Source: Agrobacterium tumefaciens (GTDB taxonomy: Bacteria; Pseudomonadota; Alphaproteobacteria; Rhizobiales; Rhizobiaceae). Taken from it: a stretch of DNA of 64,000 bases. Positions 34,139-44,289 of the stretch are shown here, in pieces (the stretch's first letter is position 1; each line of letters starts with the position of its first letter). The notes under the pieces were generated by a model. It saw only the letters and a list, made by a program, of their open reading frames with translations, had not been told where the DNA came from and did not search any database. Both the position numbers and the translations under genes were made by a program. Where the stretch lies: the NCBI GenBank assembly GCA_025559845.1, contig CP048470.1, positions 809,501 to 873,500 of the forward strand, in the 5' to 3' direction.

Positions 34139-35962
34139 TCAGGCACTCTTCGCGATGAAGTGGCCCGGATTGATTTCCTCATGGGCGAGAATGGCCGGTT
34201 CGTCGCCGACACGGCGAACGGGGTTGGGTATTTCACCCTCCATGATCGCGCCCTGGCGCTCGATGGTTGGATCGGCAACCGGTACGGCCGACAGGAGCCG
34301 ACGGGTATAATCATGGGTGGGCGTCTCAAATACCTGCTGGCGGCTGCCCATTTCCATGATCTGGCCGAGATAGAGAACAGCAACGCGATGGCTCATCTTT
34401 TCCACCACCGCCATGTCATGGCTGATGAAGAGGTAGGCCAGGCCGCGTTCGGCCTGCAGATCCATGAACAGATTGATAATCTGCGCCTGAATGGAGACAT
34501 CGAGCGCTGACAGCGCCTCGTCGGCAATAATCAGTTTTGGATCGGACGCAAGCGCGCGGGCGATACAGACACGCTGGCGCTGACCACCGGAAAACTCGTG
34601 CGGATAACGCGAGGCGTGCTCCGAACCAAGGCCCACCCGCTCCAGCAACTCATCAACACGACGGCGCACTGCCTTCGGATCATTGATAAGGCCGTGAGTA
34701 TTGATCGGCTCGGCAATCGAGAAGCCGACGGTCTTGCGCGGATCAAGCGAAGCGAAAGGGTCCTGGAAGATATATTGGACTTCCTGGCGCATGCGGAACC
34801 GCTCTGCTGCGGACATGGCCGAGAAGCTCCGGCCATTGAAGGATATCTCGCCGGAAACCAAGGCTTGCAGTTGCTGAATTGTCCGACCAATCGTCGATTT
34901 TCCGGAACCTGATTCACCAACCAGAGCCAGTGTTTCGCCGGCATGAATGTCGAAACTCACCTTCTGTACGGCGCTGCAACGGTGTGTCGCCTTGCCGAAC
35001 AGGTTCTTGCGGACGTCAAAACGGACAAACAGGTCGCGGACGGACAGCAGCGGCTTGTCGTCATATTTTGCGGTGTTCTGCACGCGCTCTTCGCCGACAA
35101 CGACCGGCTCGCCATCCTGGAGTACGGTCAACGGCATGCGCTTGGGAAATTCTTCACCAGTCATGCTGCCGAGACGCGGAACAGCAGAAAGAAGCGCACG
35201 GGTGTAGGGATGCTGCGGGTTCGCGAAGATTTCTCTAACCGGACCTTCTTCGACTTTTTTGCCTTTCCACATGACGACGACATTGTCGGCCATTTCTGCG
35301 ACCACACCCATATCATGGGTGATGAACACCATGCCCATGCCAAGCTTCCTCTGCAGATCGCGCATGATGTTGAGGATCTGCGCCTGAATGGTGACATCCA
35401 GCGCCGTCGTCGGTTCGTCGGCGATCAGGAGCTTTGGCCGGCAGGCAAGTGCCATGGCGATCATCACACGTTGGCGCATCCCTCCGGAAAGCTGATGTGG
35501 AAAACGGTGCAGAAGAGCAGAACTGTCTGGCAGGCGGACCATGTCGAGCAGTCGCTGAGCTTCCGCCAGGGCAGCAGACTTGCTCAGCTTCTCGTGCAGC
35601 ATCAGCACTTCGCAGAGCTGATCGCCAATCGTGAAGACAGGGTTGAGCGACGTCATCGGCTCCTGGAAGATCATGGCGATCTCCTTGCCTCGGATCGAGC
35701 GCATCTCCTTCTGCGAGGCTTTCAGCAGATCCTTGCCGTCAAACATGATACGGCCAGAAGCAAATTTCGCGCCCATCATATCGGCCAAGCGCATGGTGGA
35801 AAGCGATGTCACCGATTTGCCAGAGCCGGACTCACCGACGACCGCCGTCGTCTTGCCGGACTCGACCGTAAACGACAGGCCATCAACAACGCGGCTTTCA
35901 CCGAACTCCACACTCAGATCCTCGACCGAAAGAAGCGGGGTGCTGTGGTCGGTCTCGGTCAT
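34139..35962 (-). CDS. peptide-type ABC transporter ATPase, two domains fused (DppD-DppF type)
   Basis: A 607-residue cytoplasmic ATPase with two complete nucleotide-binding domains. Domain 1: Walker A GESGSGKS near residue 42, signature LSGGMRQRV, Walker [12 protein letters not shown]. Domain 2: Walker A GESGSGKS, signature FSGGQRQRV, Walker [13 protein letters not shown]. Each ends with the oligopeptide-transporter C-terminal segment. The second Walker B reads ADEAL where most have ADEPT/ADEPV. ATG 35962 has GGAG 8 bp upstream and overlaps the stop of a short upstream reading frame. First major gene of the leftward operon. Confidence 0.93.
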   Translation of the reverse strand: MTETDHSTPLLSVEDLSVEFGESRVVDGLSFTVESGKTTAVVGESGSGKSVTSLSTMRLADMMGAKFASGRIMFDGKDLLKASQKEMRSIRGKEIAMIFQEPMTSLNPVFTIGDQLCEVLMLHEKLSKSAALAEAQRLLDMVRLPDSSALLHRFPHQLSGGMRQRVMIAMALACRPKLLIADEPTTALDVTIQAQILNIMRDLQRKLGMGMVFITHDMGVVAEMADNVVVMWKGKKVEEGPVREIFANPQHPYTRALLSAVPRLGSMTGEEFPKRMPLTVLQDGEPVVVGEERVQNTAKYDDKPLLSVRDLFVRFDVRKNLFGKATHRCSAVQKVSFDIHAGETLALVGESGSGKSTIGRTIQQLQALVSGEISFNGRSFSAMSAAERFRMRQEVQYIFQDPFASLDPRKTVGFSIAEPINTHGLINDPKAVRRRVDELLERVGLGSEHASRYPHEFSGGQRQRVCIARALASDPKLIIADEALSALDVSIQAQIINLFMDLQAERGLAYLFISHDMAVVEKMSHRVAVLYLGQIMEMGSRQQVFETPTHDYTRRLLSAVPVADPTIERQGAIMEGEIPNPVRRVGDEPAILAHEEINPGHFIAKSA

Positions 35963-36162
35963 GCTCTTGTCTCCGGCTTGAAATATTCGGTCATTGGAGG
36001 GGCGCCACATTTTCTCACCGTCAAACGCCTGCGGGCGGCGTTACCGGTCAGAGTTCCCATGCTGGAACTGGAGGGGCACACAATGCGGGAAACAGCAAAA
36101 CAGACATCCATAGCAAGAACGCCATATTGATTGCGTCTGTTGCTACACCCGTCGCTATTCAT
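35959..36162 (-). CDS. candidate small ORF coupled to the ABC ATPase gene
   Basis: A 67-codon frame, starting ATG 36162 (or GTG 36171), preceded by a strong GGAGGTG site and ending in TGA that overlaps the ATPase start codon as ATGA. The peptide (beginning MNSDGCSNRRNQYG, Cys- and Arg-containing) resembles nothing I know and has no signal or membrane segment. Good initiation signals and exact stop-start overlap suggest a translated leader that couples translation to the ATPase gene, but amino-acid content gives no support. Low confidence as a functional protein. Confidence 0.35.
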   Translation of the reverse strand: MNSDGCSNRRNQYGVLAMDVCFAVSRIVCPSSSSMGTLTGNAARRRLTVRKCGAPPMTEYFKPETRA

Positions 36163-36171
36163 CTCGCTCAC

Positions 36172-36591
36172 ACCTCCACCCCGTTTTTTTCATAGCAAGT
36201 AACAAACGAGAACAATCCTGTCCATAGTGTTGAACAATATTTCAATATCGCCGTACAATAAGGCAATTGCTTAATAGTTCAGCAAAACCCATGACTTAGC
36301 GCCAGAAGGGCTTTAATCGTTTGAACCTTGGTGACTGTAGGGAAAGAGTCTGAGCGAACTCTCGAAGACGAAAATGCATATATGCACGGCACAAGGGCAT
36401 ATCCGTCAAAGCCACGAGCTAGCCGTGGGAGCTGTTATCCTCTACGCCTGTGGCACGAGCAAAGGATATGATCAAGACTTGGTCACTGAGCGTCAGGCGG
36501 GGCGGACGCTAGCCGCAAGACATCCGTTTTCCGATCAATAATTCGCCGTTACCGACGCCGGACGCGGGCGCTCGTTACACCTCGATCGCGA
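36172..36591. other. 420-bp intergenic region upstream of importer operon 1
   Basis: AT-richer than the surrounding genes near 36180-36290, consistent with the promoter region of the leftward importer operon. I see no tRNA, no gene with a plausible ribosome binding site, and no strong hairpin. A small GGCAATTGCT palindrome lies at about 36263. Confidence 0.4.
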
Positions 36592-37923
36592 TCAGGCAAG
36601 AGAAGACGAAAAAATGGGCCGCCCGGCGCGCGCTCCAACCGCTTTCGTCTGAAAGCCGAGCCTCTTCAGCCCGAGGCGAACTTCCGGCGCGTTCATGAAC
36701 AACTTCCACAACAGACCACTGCGATGGTTTTCCATCATGGCAACGACCGGCCCCTGATCGATGGCAAGATGTGTTTTCGAAACCCATCCGCTCGAAGGTT
36801 CGAAAGAGTCCATCAGGCCAAAACGTCCAACAAGCCCGCCACTATTCCATGCCATGAAATGCCGGGCGGCCTCGGATGCCTGGACTGGCAGGAACGGCAT
36901 GCTCGACAAAGCGGCCGTAGGGGCGATTACACCGCTGTCGCTGGTTGGGGAATTGACTGAATACCCTTTTGGACCATCACATGCCGAAAGCCCCCATCCG
37001 TCTTTCTCGGCGTAATGTTTGCGGCAATGCATGTAGTTGATCAACGTATGCGCCTGCACCTGCTCGCTGTAGTCGTCGCAATAGGGATCACTGAGATCTC
37101 GTGGGTCAAGCGTGCAAAAGGAATATTGCGACAGGAATAGTGGTCCGCCAAAGGGTTCACCGAGCGGCAGTCTGACCCCCATATACTCATTGCCATTGGC
37201 GATTGCGCCGTTACGCGCCCAGCCAGAATGGTAGCTTTCGGCATCAATGGCATGCTTTGCAGAACCGGCGGCAAGCACGTAGCAGATCAGGGCCTCGTTC
37301 CACCCGACGATCGGCAGGTTCACAGTCCACGCATGCCGTGGACTCCAGTGCCACCACAAGGGCCCTTTTTGTCCCTTCGTGTACCAGTCCCATTCGACGC
37401 CCTGGACAATCTTATCGATGGCGGCACGCAACCGGCACTCGGCGTCTGTCGCCTCAGAGAAATACTCGCGAGCGCAGATCAGTCCCTGGATCAGCAACGC
37501 GGTCTCAACCAGGTCTCCGCCGTCATCATACTTCGCAAATGGGATGACCTTGCCAGTCTGTGCATGCACAAAGTGCGGAAATGCCCCATGAAAACGGCGC
37601 ACTCTCCCGAGTGAGACCAACATCAGACTTGCCCGTTCGAGCGCTTCACGACGGTTGATCCAGGAATTGTGCGCGCCGACCACGAGCGCGAGGAATGCGA
37701 ACCCGACACCGCCAACAGAGGCAATCTCGAAGACCGGCTCGCCATTGGACTGCAGCCTATCCCTCGGCAAACCGCTCTCCGGATGGCTCCCGGACCAGAA
37801 ATACTCGAACGTGCTTCGTTGAAGGGCGATCAGTTCATCAGGGAAATGGCGGGAAGACGCTGGGACTGGCGTCCGGACGTGAAGGTCATCGCCGCTGGCT
37901 TTGGGCCTATACTGAATATTCAC
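36592..37923 (-). CDS. glucoamylase-family protein (PF10091-type)
   Basis: A 443-residue alpha/alpha-toroid protein of the putative glucoamylase family that is also related to part of cyclic beta-glucan synthases. Family segments are clear: TFEYFWSGSHPESGLPRDR near residue 38, the IASVGGVGFAFLALVVG block, FAKYDDGGDLVETALLIQG, GWNEALICYVLAAGSAKHAI, and the SPTSDSGVIAPTAALSSMPF region. No signal peptide is seen, so it is probably cytoplasmic or exported another way. It starts at GTG 37923 with a weak ribosome binding site. It stands alone between two importer operons and is divergent from a cupin gene. Action on beta- or alpha-glucans is inferred. Confidence 0.85.
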   Translation of the reverse strand: MNIQYRPKASGDDLHVRTPVPASSRHFPDELIALQRSTFEYFWSGSHPESGLPRDRLQSNGEPVFEIASVGGVGFAFLALVVGAHNSWINRREALERASLMLVSLGRVRRFHGAFPHFVHAQTGKVIPFAKYDDGGDLVETALLIQGLICAREYFSEATDAECRLRAAIDKIVQGVEWDWYTKGQKGPLWWHWSPRHAWTVNLPIVGWNEALICYVLAAGSAKHAIDAESYHSGWARNGAIANGNEYMGVRLPLGEPFGGPLFLSQYSFCTLDPRDLSDPYCDDYSEQVQAHTLINYMHCRKHYAEKDGWGLSACDGPKGYSVNSPTSDSGVIAPTAALSSMPFLPVQASEAARHFMAWNSGGLVGRFGLMDSFEPSSGWVSKTHLAIDQGPVVAMMENHRSGLLWKLFMNAPEVRLGLKRLGFQTKAVGARAGRPIFSSSLA

Positions 37924-37975
37924 GTGGGAAGTGGATCCGAAAGACTCGATTGGCAGGAGTGCTCCAGCATCTCCG

Positions 37976-37998
37976 CAATCATGTCGGAATCATGATTG
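37976..37998. promoter_or_regulatory. inverted repeat between glucoamylase-family and cupin genes
   Basis: CAATCATG and CATGATTG are perfect 8-bp arms around 7 bases, 53-75 bp upstream of each divergent start. A shared operator is the simplest reading. Confidence 0.45.
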
Positions 37999-38055
37999 TA
38001 ACGCATTCAAAACTGGTGAAACTCGGATGGGGAGAAATAGAGGAGGAGAAAGACT

Positions 38056-38445
38056 ATGGCACGCAGGGACTTTGATCCTGATACAATCAGGCCGGACGGG
38101 CGTCCTCCGGTCAAGGGCAAGCTTTTCTCCATTGAAAATGAAGGCCCCTGGCGCGGCTCTCTTTCAGGAGAAACAATAGGGGCATCAACCACTATCCTTG
38201 CATATCGTAACGATACACCAGGGGATGGGCCGCGTCTTCACGTCCATCCCTATGATGAGACCTTCGTTATTGTTGCCGGACGCGCACGGTTCTTCGTCGG
38301 CGACCAAGTGCTTGAGGCCGGTGCGGGCGAGGTTGTTCTTGGGCCTGCGGGAATTCCGCACCGGTTTGTGAACCTCGGTCCAGGGCGGCTCCAAACGATC
38401 GACATTCATCATTCGCCCCGCTGGATACAGACCGATCTTGAGTAA
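38056..38445 (+). CDS. single-domain cupin protein
   Basis: A 129-residue cupin. Motif 1 is GPRLHVHPYDETFVIVAGRARFFVG, with two His and a Glu for metal binding; motif 2 is GPAGIPHRFVNLG with the third His. Small cupins of this type bind a metal and act as isomerases, dioxygenases or small-molecule sensors. AGGAGG lies 9 bp before ATG 38056. It is divergent from the glucoamylase-family gene and convergent with importer operon 2. The specific role is unknown. Confidence 0.9.
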   Translation: MARRDFDPDTIRPDGRPPVKGKLFSIENEGPWRGSLSGETIGASTTILAYRNDTPGDGPRLHVHPYDETFVIVAGRARFFVGDQVLEAGAGEVVLGPAGIPHRFVNLGPGRLQTIDIHHSPRWIQTDLE

Positions 38446-38500
38446 ATGACGCTCATTTTTTTGAGCGCCATAGACATGACCGGCACATCCGGGCCCTACT

Positions 38501-40111
38501 CTATGCTGCGACCTCCGCGGTAAAGGCGGATTTGATGAGCGTTTTTGTATACTCAGCCGCAGGCCTGTTAAAGATCGCGTCCGTTTCACCCTCTTCCACG
38601 ATTTTGCCGTTCCTCATGACGATCACATAGTCCGAAATGGCCTTGATGACGGAGAGGTCATGGCTGATGAATATATAGGAGAGGCTGTGTGTCTTCTGCA
38701 AATCACGCAGAAGGTCGATCACCTGCCCCTGCACGGACCGGTCCAGGGCAGATGTCGGCTCATCGAGAATGACGACATCCGGTTTGAGGATGATCGCGCG
38801 GGCAATGGCGATACGTTGGCGTTGCCCGCCTGAAAACTCGTGGGGATAGCGGTTGCGGGCGGCAGGATCGAGGCCAACTTCCTGCAATGCTTCAATTGCC
38901 CGCTTGTCCCGCTCAGCACGGCTGAGCTGCTGCTCGTGCACAAACAGACCCTCGGTGATGATCTCCCCGACCGTCTGTCTTGGTGAAAGAGAACCATAGG
39001 GGTCCTGGAACACGAGCTGTAGCCGCCGCCGCAACGGCCGCATCGCCTTTCTCTCAAGACCAGTGATTTCCGTTTTGCCGAAGAAAATACGGCCCTTTGC
39101 CGGCGCAAGACGCAAAAGCGCGCGACCGAGCGTTGACTTGCCCGATCCCGATTCACCGACGATGCCGATGGTTTGTCCCTGGCGAAGGTTGACATTGACG
39201 CCGTCCACGGCCCGGAAAACGCTTGCCTTCGACAGGAAGCCGCCCGGGATTGCATAATCAACCGTCACATTCTGTCCGGAAAGAACGACGGGCGAGCCTT
39301 CACCGACCGCCGCTTTGTGCCCGCTCGGCTCTGCATCGAGAAGCATCCTGGTATAGTCAGCCTCCGGCCGTTCAAAGATATCTTCCGTCGTACCGGTTTC
39401 CACGATCTCGCCACGGCGCATGACGGCGACGCGGTTGGCGAAATGGCGAACAACTCCAAGATCATGTGTGATCAAGACCACGGCCATGCCAAAACGTTGC
39501 TGCAACGACTTCAGAAGATCGAGGATTTGTGCCTGGATCGTCACGTCGAGTGCCGTAGTCGGCTCATCCGCAATCAGAATATCCGGTTCGTTGGCGAGCG
39601 CCATGGCAATCATGACACGCTGGCGCTGCCCACCGGAAAGCTCGTGCGGATAGCTGTCGATACGCCGTTCCGGTTCGGGAATCCCCACAAGCTTCAGGAG
39701 CTCGAGCACGCGTGCACGCGCCTGCTTTTTGCTGCCGCCCCGATGGTGAATGATAGGCTCGGCGATTTGCGCGCCGATCCTGTAAAGAGGATCAAGCGAC
39801 GTCATGGGCTCCTGGAAAATCATGGTGATTTTCGCCCCGCGGATGTCATTCAATTCATTGACCGGCAGGCCGATGAGCTCACGTCCACGGTATTTTGCCG
39901 ACCCCTTGATGATGCCGTTCGATGCAAGCAGACCCATGATACCCATCATTGTCTGGCTTTTGCCCGAGCCGGATTCTCCGACAACGGCTAGTGTTTCACC
40001 CGCTCTGACGTCAAGATCGATGCCTTTCACGGCACTCACCGTGCCATCAGGCGTGGTAAAATCGACTTTGAGATCACGAACGGTGAGAATGGTTTCAGAT
40101 GGTGTATTCAT
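38501..40111 (-). CDS. peptide-type ABC transporter ATPase, two domains fused (OppD-OppF type)
   Basis: A 536-residue ATPase with two nucleotide-binding domains. Domain 1: [10 protein letters not shown], signature LSGGQRQRV, Walker [13 protein letters not shown]. Domain 2: [11 protein letters not shown], signature FSGGQRQRI, Walker [13 protein letters not shown]. It powers the importer encoded just upstream on the same strand; only one base separates it from the permease stop. ATG 40111 gives the normal N-terminus ([13 protein letters not shown]); the open frame continues 10 codons upstream into the permease gene. Last gene of importer operon 2. Confidence 0.94.
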   Translation of the reverse strand: MNTPSETILTVRDLKVDFTTPDGTVSAVKGIDLDVRAGETLAVVGESGSGKSQTMMGIMGLLASNGIIKGSAKYRGRELIGLPVNELNDIRGAKITMIFQEPMTSLDPLYRIGAQIAEPIIHHRGGSKKQARARVLELLKLVGIPEPERRIDSYPHELSGGQRQRVMIAMALANEPDILIADEPTTALDVTIQAQILDLLKSLQQRFGMAVVLITHDLGVVRHFANRVAVMRRGEIVETGTTEDIFERPEADYTRMLLDAEPSGHKAAVGEGSPVVLSGQNVTVDYAIPGGFLSKASVFRAVDGVNVNLRQGQTIGIVGESGSGKSTLGRALLRLAPAKGRIFFGKTEITGLERKAMRPLRRRLQLVFQDPYGSLSPRQTVGEIITEGLFVHEQQLSRAERDKRAIEALQEVGLDPAARNRYPHEFSGGQRQRIAIARAIILKPDVVILDEPTSALDRSVQGQVIDLLRDLQKTHSLSYIFISHDLSVIKAISDYVIVMRNGKIVEEGETDAIFNRPAAEYTKTLIKSAFTAEVAA

Positions 40112-40112
40112 G

Positions 40113-41243
40113 TCAACGATCCTTGGGATCGAGTGCATCACGCAACCCGTCGCCCACGAAGTTGAGCGAAAACAGGGTCAGCACGAAGAAGATCGCCGGA
40201 AATATCAGTAGCCATGGCGCCGACTGGATGTTGTTGGCTCCTTCGGAAATCAACGCACCCCAACTTGTCAGCGGCGCCTGCACACCAAGACCGAGGAAGG
40301 AGAGGAAGCTTTCCAGAAGGATGACTTTGGGTACGACAACCGTGACGAACACGACCACCGGGCCGATCGTATTTGGAATGATGTGACGGCGGATGATTTG
40401 CCAGTCAGTCAGACCCAAAGCCTGAGCCGCGCCCACAAATTCCCGTCGCTTCAGGGCAAGTGTCTGGCCACGCACGATACGCGCCATATCCAGCCACTCC
40501 ACCGCACCGATCACAAGGAAGATCAGGATGAAACTGCGCCCGAAGAAGACCACCAGAACGACGACCAGGAAAACGAAGGGAAGCGAATAGAGGATCTCGA
40601 CGAAACGCATCATGACATTGTCGACACGCCCTCCGATATAGCCCGCTGTCGCACCGTAGACAACGCCGATCCCCAGCGAAACGAGGCTCGCCAGAACACC
40701 GACGGCGATCGAGATTTGCCCGCCCAGCATGACTCGTGCCAGCATGTCGCGACCGTTCGAATCCGTCCCGAAGAAAAAGTATTCCCGGTTGACATCGCCT
40801 TCCAGCTTCAAGGTTTTCCCGTCATCTTCCGTAGCAACGATTTTCGTGTTCTCGAATTCGTTGGCGCGGTCGAAATAACGTGTCGTACGCGGGTCGATCT
40901 GGCCGCTAGACGTGACCGTTGCTGTGAAGGTCTGACCCTCAACCGCAAATTCCTTCAGTTCCACGCGTGCCCTGCTGGCCACCCCTTCCATCACGCCCTG
41001 AAGGTTGTTCACATCAGGTCGAGGCTCAAGGCTCGGCGCCACAGAGACGTAGGAAGAAAACACCTGATCATAGGTGTGGGACAGAAAATGCGGGCCGATA
41101 AATGAAAAGAGCGTAATCAGCACGAGCATGATGGAGCCGGCCATTGCGGCCTTGTTTCGTCTGAAACGCAAGACGGCGAGCTGGAAAAGGCTTCGGCTTT
41201 TCACCCGCGATTGAGCGGCAAGATTGCCGGAGATATCAGTCAT
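40113..41243 (-). CDS. oligopeptide-type ABC transporter permease (OppC-like)
   Basis: A 376-residue permease. After a first membrane helix (AMAGSIMLVLITLFSFIGP) there is an extra periplasmic segment of about 90 residues, then the usual FFGTDSNGRDMLARVMLGGQISI entry and five more helices with the EAA loop EFVGAAQALGLTDWQIIRRHIIPN. The enlarged periplasmic loop explains its length against about 300 for typical OppC. ATG 41243 overlaps the end of the OppB-like gene by 8 bp; upstream codons in frame are low-complexity shadow. Confidence 0.93.
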   Translation of the reverse strand: MTDISGNLAAQSRVKSRSLFQLAVLRFRRNKAAMAGSIMLVLITLFSFIGPHFLSHTYDQVFSSYVSVAPSLEPRPDVNNLQGVMEGVASRARVELKEFAVEGQTFTATVTSSGQIDPRTTRYFDRANEFENTKIVATEDDGKTLKLEGDVNREYFFFGTDSNGRDMLARVMLGGQISIAVGVLASLVSLGIGVVYGATAGYIGGRVDNVMMRFVEILYSLPFVFLVVVLVVFFGRSFILIFLVIGAVEWLDMARIVRGQTLALKRREFVGAAQALGLTDWQIIRRHIIPNTIGPVVVFVTVVVPKVILLESFLSFLGLGVQAPLTSWGALISEGANNIQSAPWLLIFPAIFFVLTLFSLNFVGDGLRDALDPKDR

Positions 41244-42159
41244 GTCTGACCCTCGGATCGAGCAGGCCGTAGAGAATATCGACCACGAGATTGAACACGA
41301 TGACGAAAATGGCGACGAGAACGACAGTTCCCATGACGAGTGTATAGTCACGGTTGATGGCGCCGAGGACAAAATAGCGGCCCACACCTGGGATCGTGAA
41401 GATCGTCTCGATGACCGCCGAGCCCGTCAAGAGAGCAGCGGCACAGGGAGCGAGATAGGAAACCACCGGCAGCATCGCCGCGCGCATCGCGTGAAACACG
41501 ACGACATTTCGCGCCGGAAGGCCATAAGCTTTGGCCGTGCGGATATGGTCCATGCGCAGAGCCTCGATCATGGCGCCGCGTGTGAGACGCGCGATAACCG
41601 CGAGCTGCGGCAGTGCAAGTGCGATCATCGGCAGGATCAGATAGCGTAGCGACCCATCGCCCCAGCTGCCTGCTGGCAGAAGCCCAAGCAAAACGGCAAA
41701 CACAAGCGTGAGGACAGGTGCGACAACGAAGTTCGGCACGGTGACGCCAACTGTCGAAATGGACATGATCGAAAAGTCGAACGCGCTGTTTTGCCTGAGT
41801 GCCGCGAGCGTGCCGGCCAGAACGCCACCCACCAGCGCAAGCAAAAGCGCATAGCAACCGAGCTCAAGCGAATAGGGTAGCCCCTTGCCGATCAACTGCG
41901 CGACGGTATTGTCCTTGTAGATATAACTCGGACCAAAGTCACCGGTGACCGCATTGCCGAGATAGATGAGATACTGGCGCCACAATGGCTCATCCAGGTG
42001 ATAGGTTCTCATCAGGTTTTCCATCGTCTGCGGCGGCAATGGGCGTTCAAGATTGAACGGACCGCCCGGTGCAAACCGCATCAGGAAAAACGAAATCGTG
42101 ACGACGATAAAGAGCGTCGGCACAGCGCTCGCCAAACGGCGCAGAACAAATGAAATCAT
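41236..42159 (-). CDS. oligopeptide-type ABC transporter permease (OppB-like)
   Basis: A 307-residue permease beginning MISFVLRRLASAVPTLFIVVTISFFLMRFAPGGPF, the characteristic OppB N-terminus, followed by the FGPSY segment and EAA loop HIRTAKAYGLPARNVVVFHAMR. It forms the transmembrane channel with the OppC-like protein. It follows the binding-protein gene, separated by a strong hairpin. Confidence 0.95.
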   Translation of the reverse strand: MISFVLRRLASAVPTLFIVVTISFFLMRFAPGGPFNLERPLPPQTMENLMRTYHLDEPLWRQYLIYLGNAVTGDFGPSYIYKDNTVAQLIGKGLPYSLELGCYALLLALVGGVLAGTLAALRQNSAFDFSIMSISTVGVTVPNFVVAPVLTLVFAVLLGLLPAGSWGDGSLRYLILPMIALALPQLAVIARLTRGAMIEALRMDHIRTAKAYGLPARNVVVFHAMRAAMLPVVSYLAPCAAALLTGSAVIETIFTIPGVGRYFVLGAINRDYTLVMGTVVLVAIFVIVFNLVVDILYGLLDPRVRHD

Positions 42160-42178
42160 GATTTTTCAGGCTCCGGCA

Positions 42179-42207
42179 TGGCACGGTGGTGTTAAGCCAC
42201 CGTGCCA
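42179..42207 (-). promoter_or_regulatory. intercistronic hairpin between binding protein and permease genes (importer 2)
   Basis: TGGCACGGTGG and CCACCGTGCCA form a perfect 11-bp stem with a 7-base loop, in the 55 bp between the binding-protein stop and the OppB-like start. Likely an mRNA stabiliser or partial terminator that raises binding-protein output relative to the permease. Confidence 0.65.
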
Positions 42208-42214
42208 GTGCTGC

Positions 42215-43813
42215 TTATTCTGAAACGCTCAGGAAGCGGCTGAGGTGTTCGTTTGCAGCGTTGTCTACCCAACCCTTGACGCGGTTCGACACCAGCCAGA
42301 GATCGGCCTGCGTCAGAAGCGGAGCAACGGGCTGTTCCTTCATCAGGATGGTCTCTGCCTCATGAAGCAGCTTGGAGCGTGCGGCAGGATCTTTCTCGTC
42401 GTAAGACTTTTGCATCAGCGCATCAAATTCCGCGTTGTTGAACTTGGAATAATTGAAGGTCTTGTTGGACGAGACCGAAAGGGCAAGAAAGTTTTCGGCA
42501 TCCGCATAGTCGGCAACCCACCCGGCGCGCGCGACGTTGTACTTGCCGCCTTCCTGGAGGTAGCCATAATGCGAGGCGACGTCGAGGTTCACCAGTGACA
42601 CATTTGCCCCGAAGGTGTTCTTCCACATATCGGCAATCGCTGTTGCAACGCGTTCGTGGTTCGGGTTGGTGTTATAGCGGATTTCGATGGAAAGCGGCTT
42701 GCCGCCGTCGCCATAACCAGCTTCCTTCATAAGCTTGAGAGCTTCATCTTCCCGATCCAGCTGTGACAGCGTGGCGAAATCAGCCTTGGCCGGTTCTCCG
42801 TAGGAATCCATGCCCGGAGGGACCATGGAATAGGCCGGGACCTGCGAACCGCTATAGATTTCCTTGGCGAGAAAATCGCGGTCGACTGCCATCGAGAGAG
42901 CCTGACGGACACGGACATCGCTATAGGGCGCTTCGCGCGTGTCGAAAGTGTAATAATAGGTCGCAAGCGTCGGCGAAACGTGAACCTGCTCGCCATAGGC
43001 CTTTTTCAGTCGATCGATCTGGTCTGCCGAGAAATTATAGGCGAGATCCATTTCCTTTGCTTCAAAACGCCGTACGGATGCCGCCTGGTCGTCGATCGGG
43101 TAGAAGATAACCTTATCGATCTTGGTATTGGCTGCGTCCCAGAAACTGGCGTTCTTGACCACCGTCAAGCTGTCATTGGGAACGTGCGCCTGAAGCTGAA
43201 AGGCACCGTTCGAGACCATGACACCGGGTTTTACGAAATCGGCGCCGTTCTTTTCGTAGCTGGCCTTCGAGATTGGCAGAGCCGTCTGATGGGCAAGCAG
43301 CTCAAGGAAGAACGGTGTCGCGCGCTCGAGCGTGATCTCAAGCGTCTTGTCATCCACGGCCTTCACGCCGAGCTGATCAACCGGCACGTCACCCTTGTTG
43401 ATCTTTTCGGCATTCTTGATCGGATAAAGGATATTAGCGTATTTCGCTGCGGTCTTCGGATCTTCAACGCGCTGGTAGGAGAAAACAAAATCCCCAGCCG
43501 TAACAGGTGTGCCGTCCGACCACTTCGCGTCCGCACGCAGCTTGAACGTGTAGACGGTGCCGTCCTCAGACAACGTCCAGCTTTCCGCCGTACCGGGAAT
43601 GATTTTTCCGGCAGCATCGTAGATGGTGAGGCCTTCATAAAGGTCCTTCAGAATGAAGGCTTCGATGTTGATCGAGGTCTGTGCCTGGTCGAGTGTCTGC
43701 GGCTCTCCCGAGTTACCGCGATGCAGGACTGTTTCTGCAAGTGCAGAACTGGCGCCAATTAGAAGCGAGCTTACCAGCAGAGCGGCGCACGTTGTTGTTT
43801 TTATCGACATCAT
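42215..43813 (-). CDS. oligopeptide-binding protein (OppA/MppA-like)
   Basis: A 532-residue SBP family 5 protein with a Sec signal peptide (KTTTCAALLVSSLLIGASSALAE). OppA-type blocks are clear: VLHRGNSGEPQTLDQAQTS, ILKDLYEGLTIYDAAGKIIPGTAESW, KWSDGTPVTAGDFVFSYQR and GAFQLQAHVPNDSLTVVKN, and the late VADYADAENFL segment. It captures oligopeptides for the OppB/OppC-like permeases. The ATG 43813 has GGGAAC 8 bp upstream; a second ATG follows directly. First gene of importer operon 2. Confidence 0.94.
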   Translation of the reverse strand: MMSIKTTTCAALLVSSLLIGASSALAETVLHRGNSGEPQTLDQAQTSINIEAFILKDLYEGLTIYDAAGKIIPGTAESWTLSEDGTVYTFKLRADAKWSDGTPVTAGDFVFSYQRVEDPKTAAKYANILYPIKNAEKINKGDVPVDQLGVKAVDDKTLEITLERATPFFLELLAHQTALPISKASYEKNGADFVKPGVMVSNGAFQLQAHVPNDSLTVVKNASFWDAANTKIDKVIFYPIDDQAASVRRFEAKEMDLAYNFSADQIDRLKKAYGEQVHVSPTLATYYYTFDTREAPYSDVRVRQALSMAVDRDFLAKEIYSGSQVPAYSMVPPGMDSYGEPAKADFATLSQLDREDEALKLMKEAGYGDGGKPLSIEIRYNTNPNHERVATAIADMWKNTFGANVSLVNLDVASHYGYLQEGGKYNVARAGWVADYADAENFLALSVSSNKTFNYSKFNNAEFDALMQKSYDEKDPAARSKLLHEAETILMKEQPVAPLLTQADLWLVSNRVKGWVDNAANEHLSRFLSVSE

Positions 43814-44289
43814 TTTGTGTTCCCATAATATTGCGAGCACGCACACAAGGACATATTGCTCCAAAGTGCAACCACAATAAATTGTGAGTTCATGCGGAAA
43901 CCGCGACGTTGCCGGCTACGGCAATGTCACGGAAGAGGTTGGAAATCTGCTGCTTGGCGGAGTGGAAATGCCCGCTAGCGCAACCATTTGAGTAACGCCC
44001 AGCCCTTGTCTGGCCGGCTTATCCCGGTTGAAACATCAGATCGCGGTGGATGGCAAACACACCCTTTTAGCTTTACCTTTGAGACTGTTCAGATCCGTAA
44101 CTTGCTGCGTCGACAAGCGTTCTCATGCTGCTCCACATGATCATTCCTGGGATCGTTCCATCACCCGGTGGAAATGTGGACGTCGCATATGCCCCATGCA
44201 TCCGGCGTTAAAAAGGAACCAACGTCTGGCGATCGCGTTTTTCCTCTTGAGATAAACAGCTTCTGCCGATTTCGGCTGAGGGAGGAACA
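43814..44289. other. 476-bp intergenic region upstream of importer 2 and the EcfG-promoted gene
   Basis: Divergent region. The right end holds an EcfG-type promoter (44215-44239). A small TTGCCG/CGGCAA hairpin occurs near 43911-43926. Open frames crossing it on either strand lack ribosome binding sites and recognisable sequence, so I call no gene here. Confidence 0.4.
44215..44239 (+). promoter_or_regulatory. EcfG-type general stress promoter
   Basis: GGAAC at 44215-44219 and CGTT at 44236-44239 are separated by exactly 16 bp, matching the alphaproteobacterial EcfG consensus. The downstream ATG at 44290 is 51 bp further on. Confidence 0.7.

Noticed and set aside
36172..36591. Searched for a tRNA or small RNA in the gap between importer 1 and the glucoamylase-family gene
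   Set aside because: No cloverleaf, no strong hairpin with a T-run and no conserved motif recognised.
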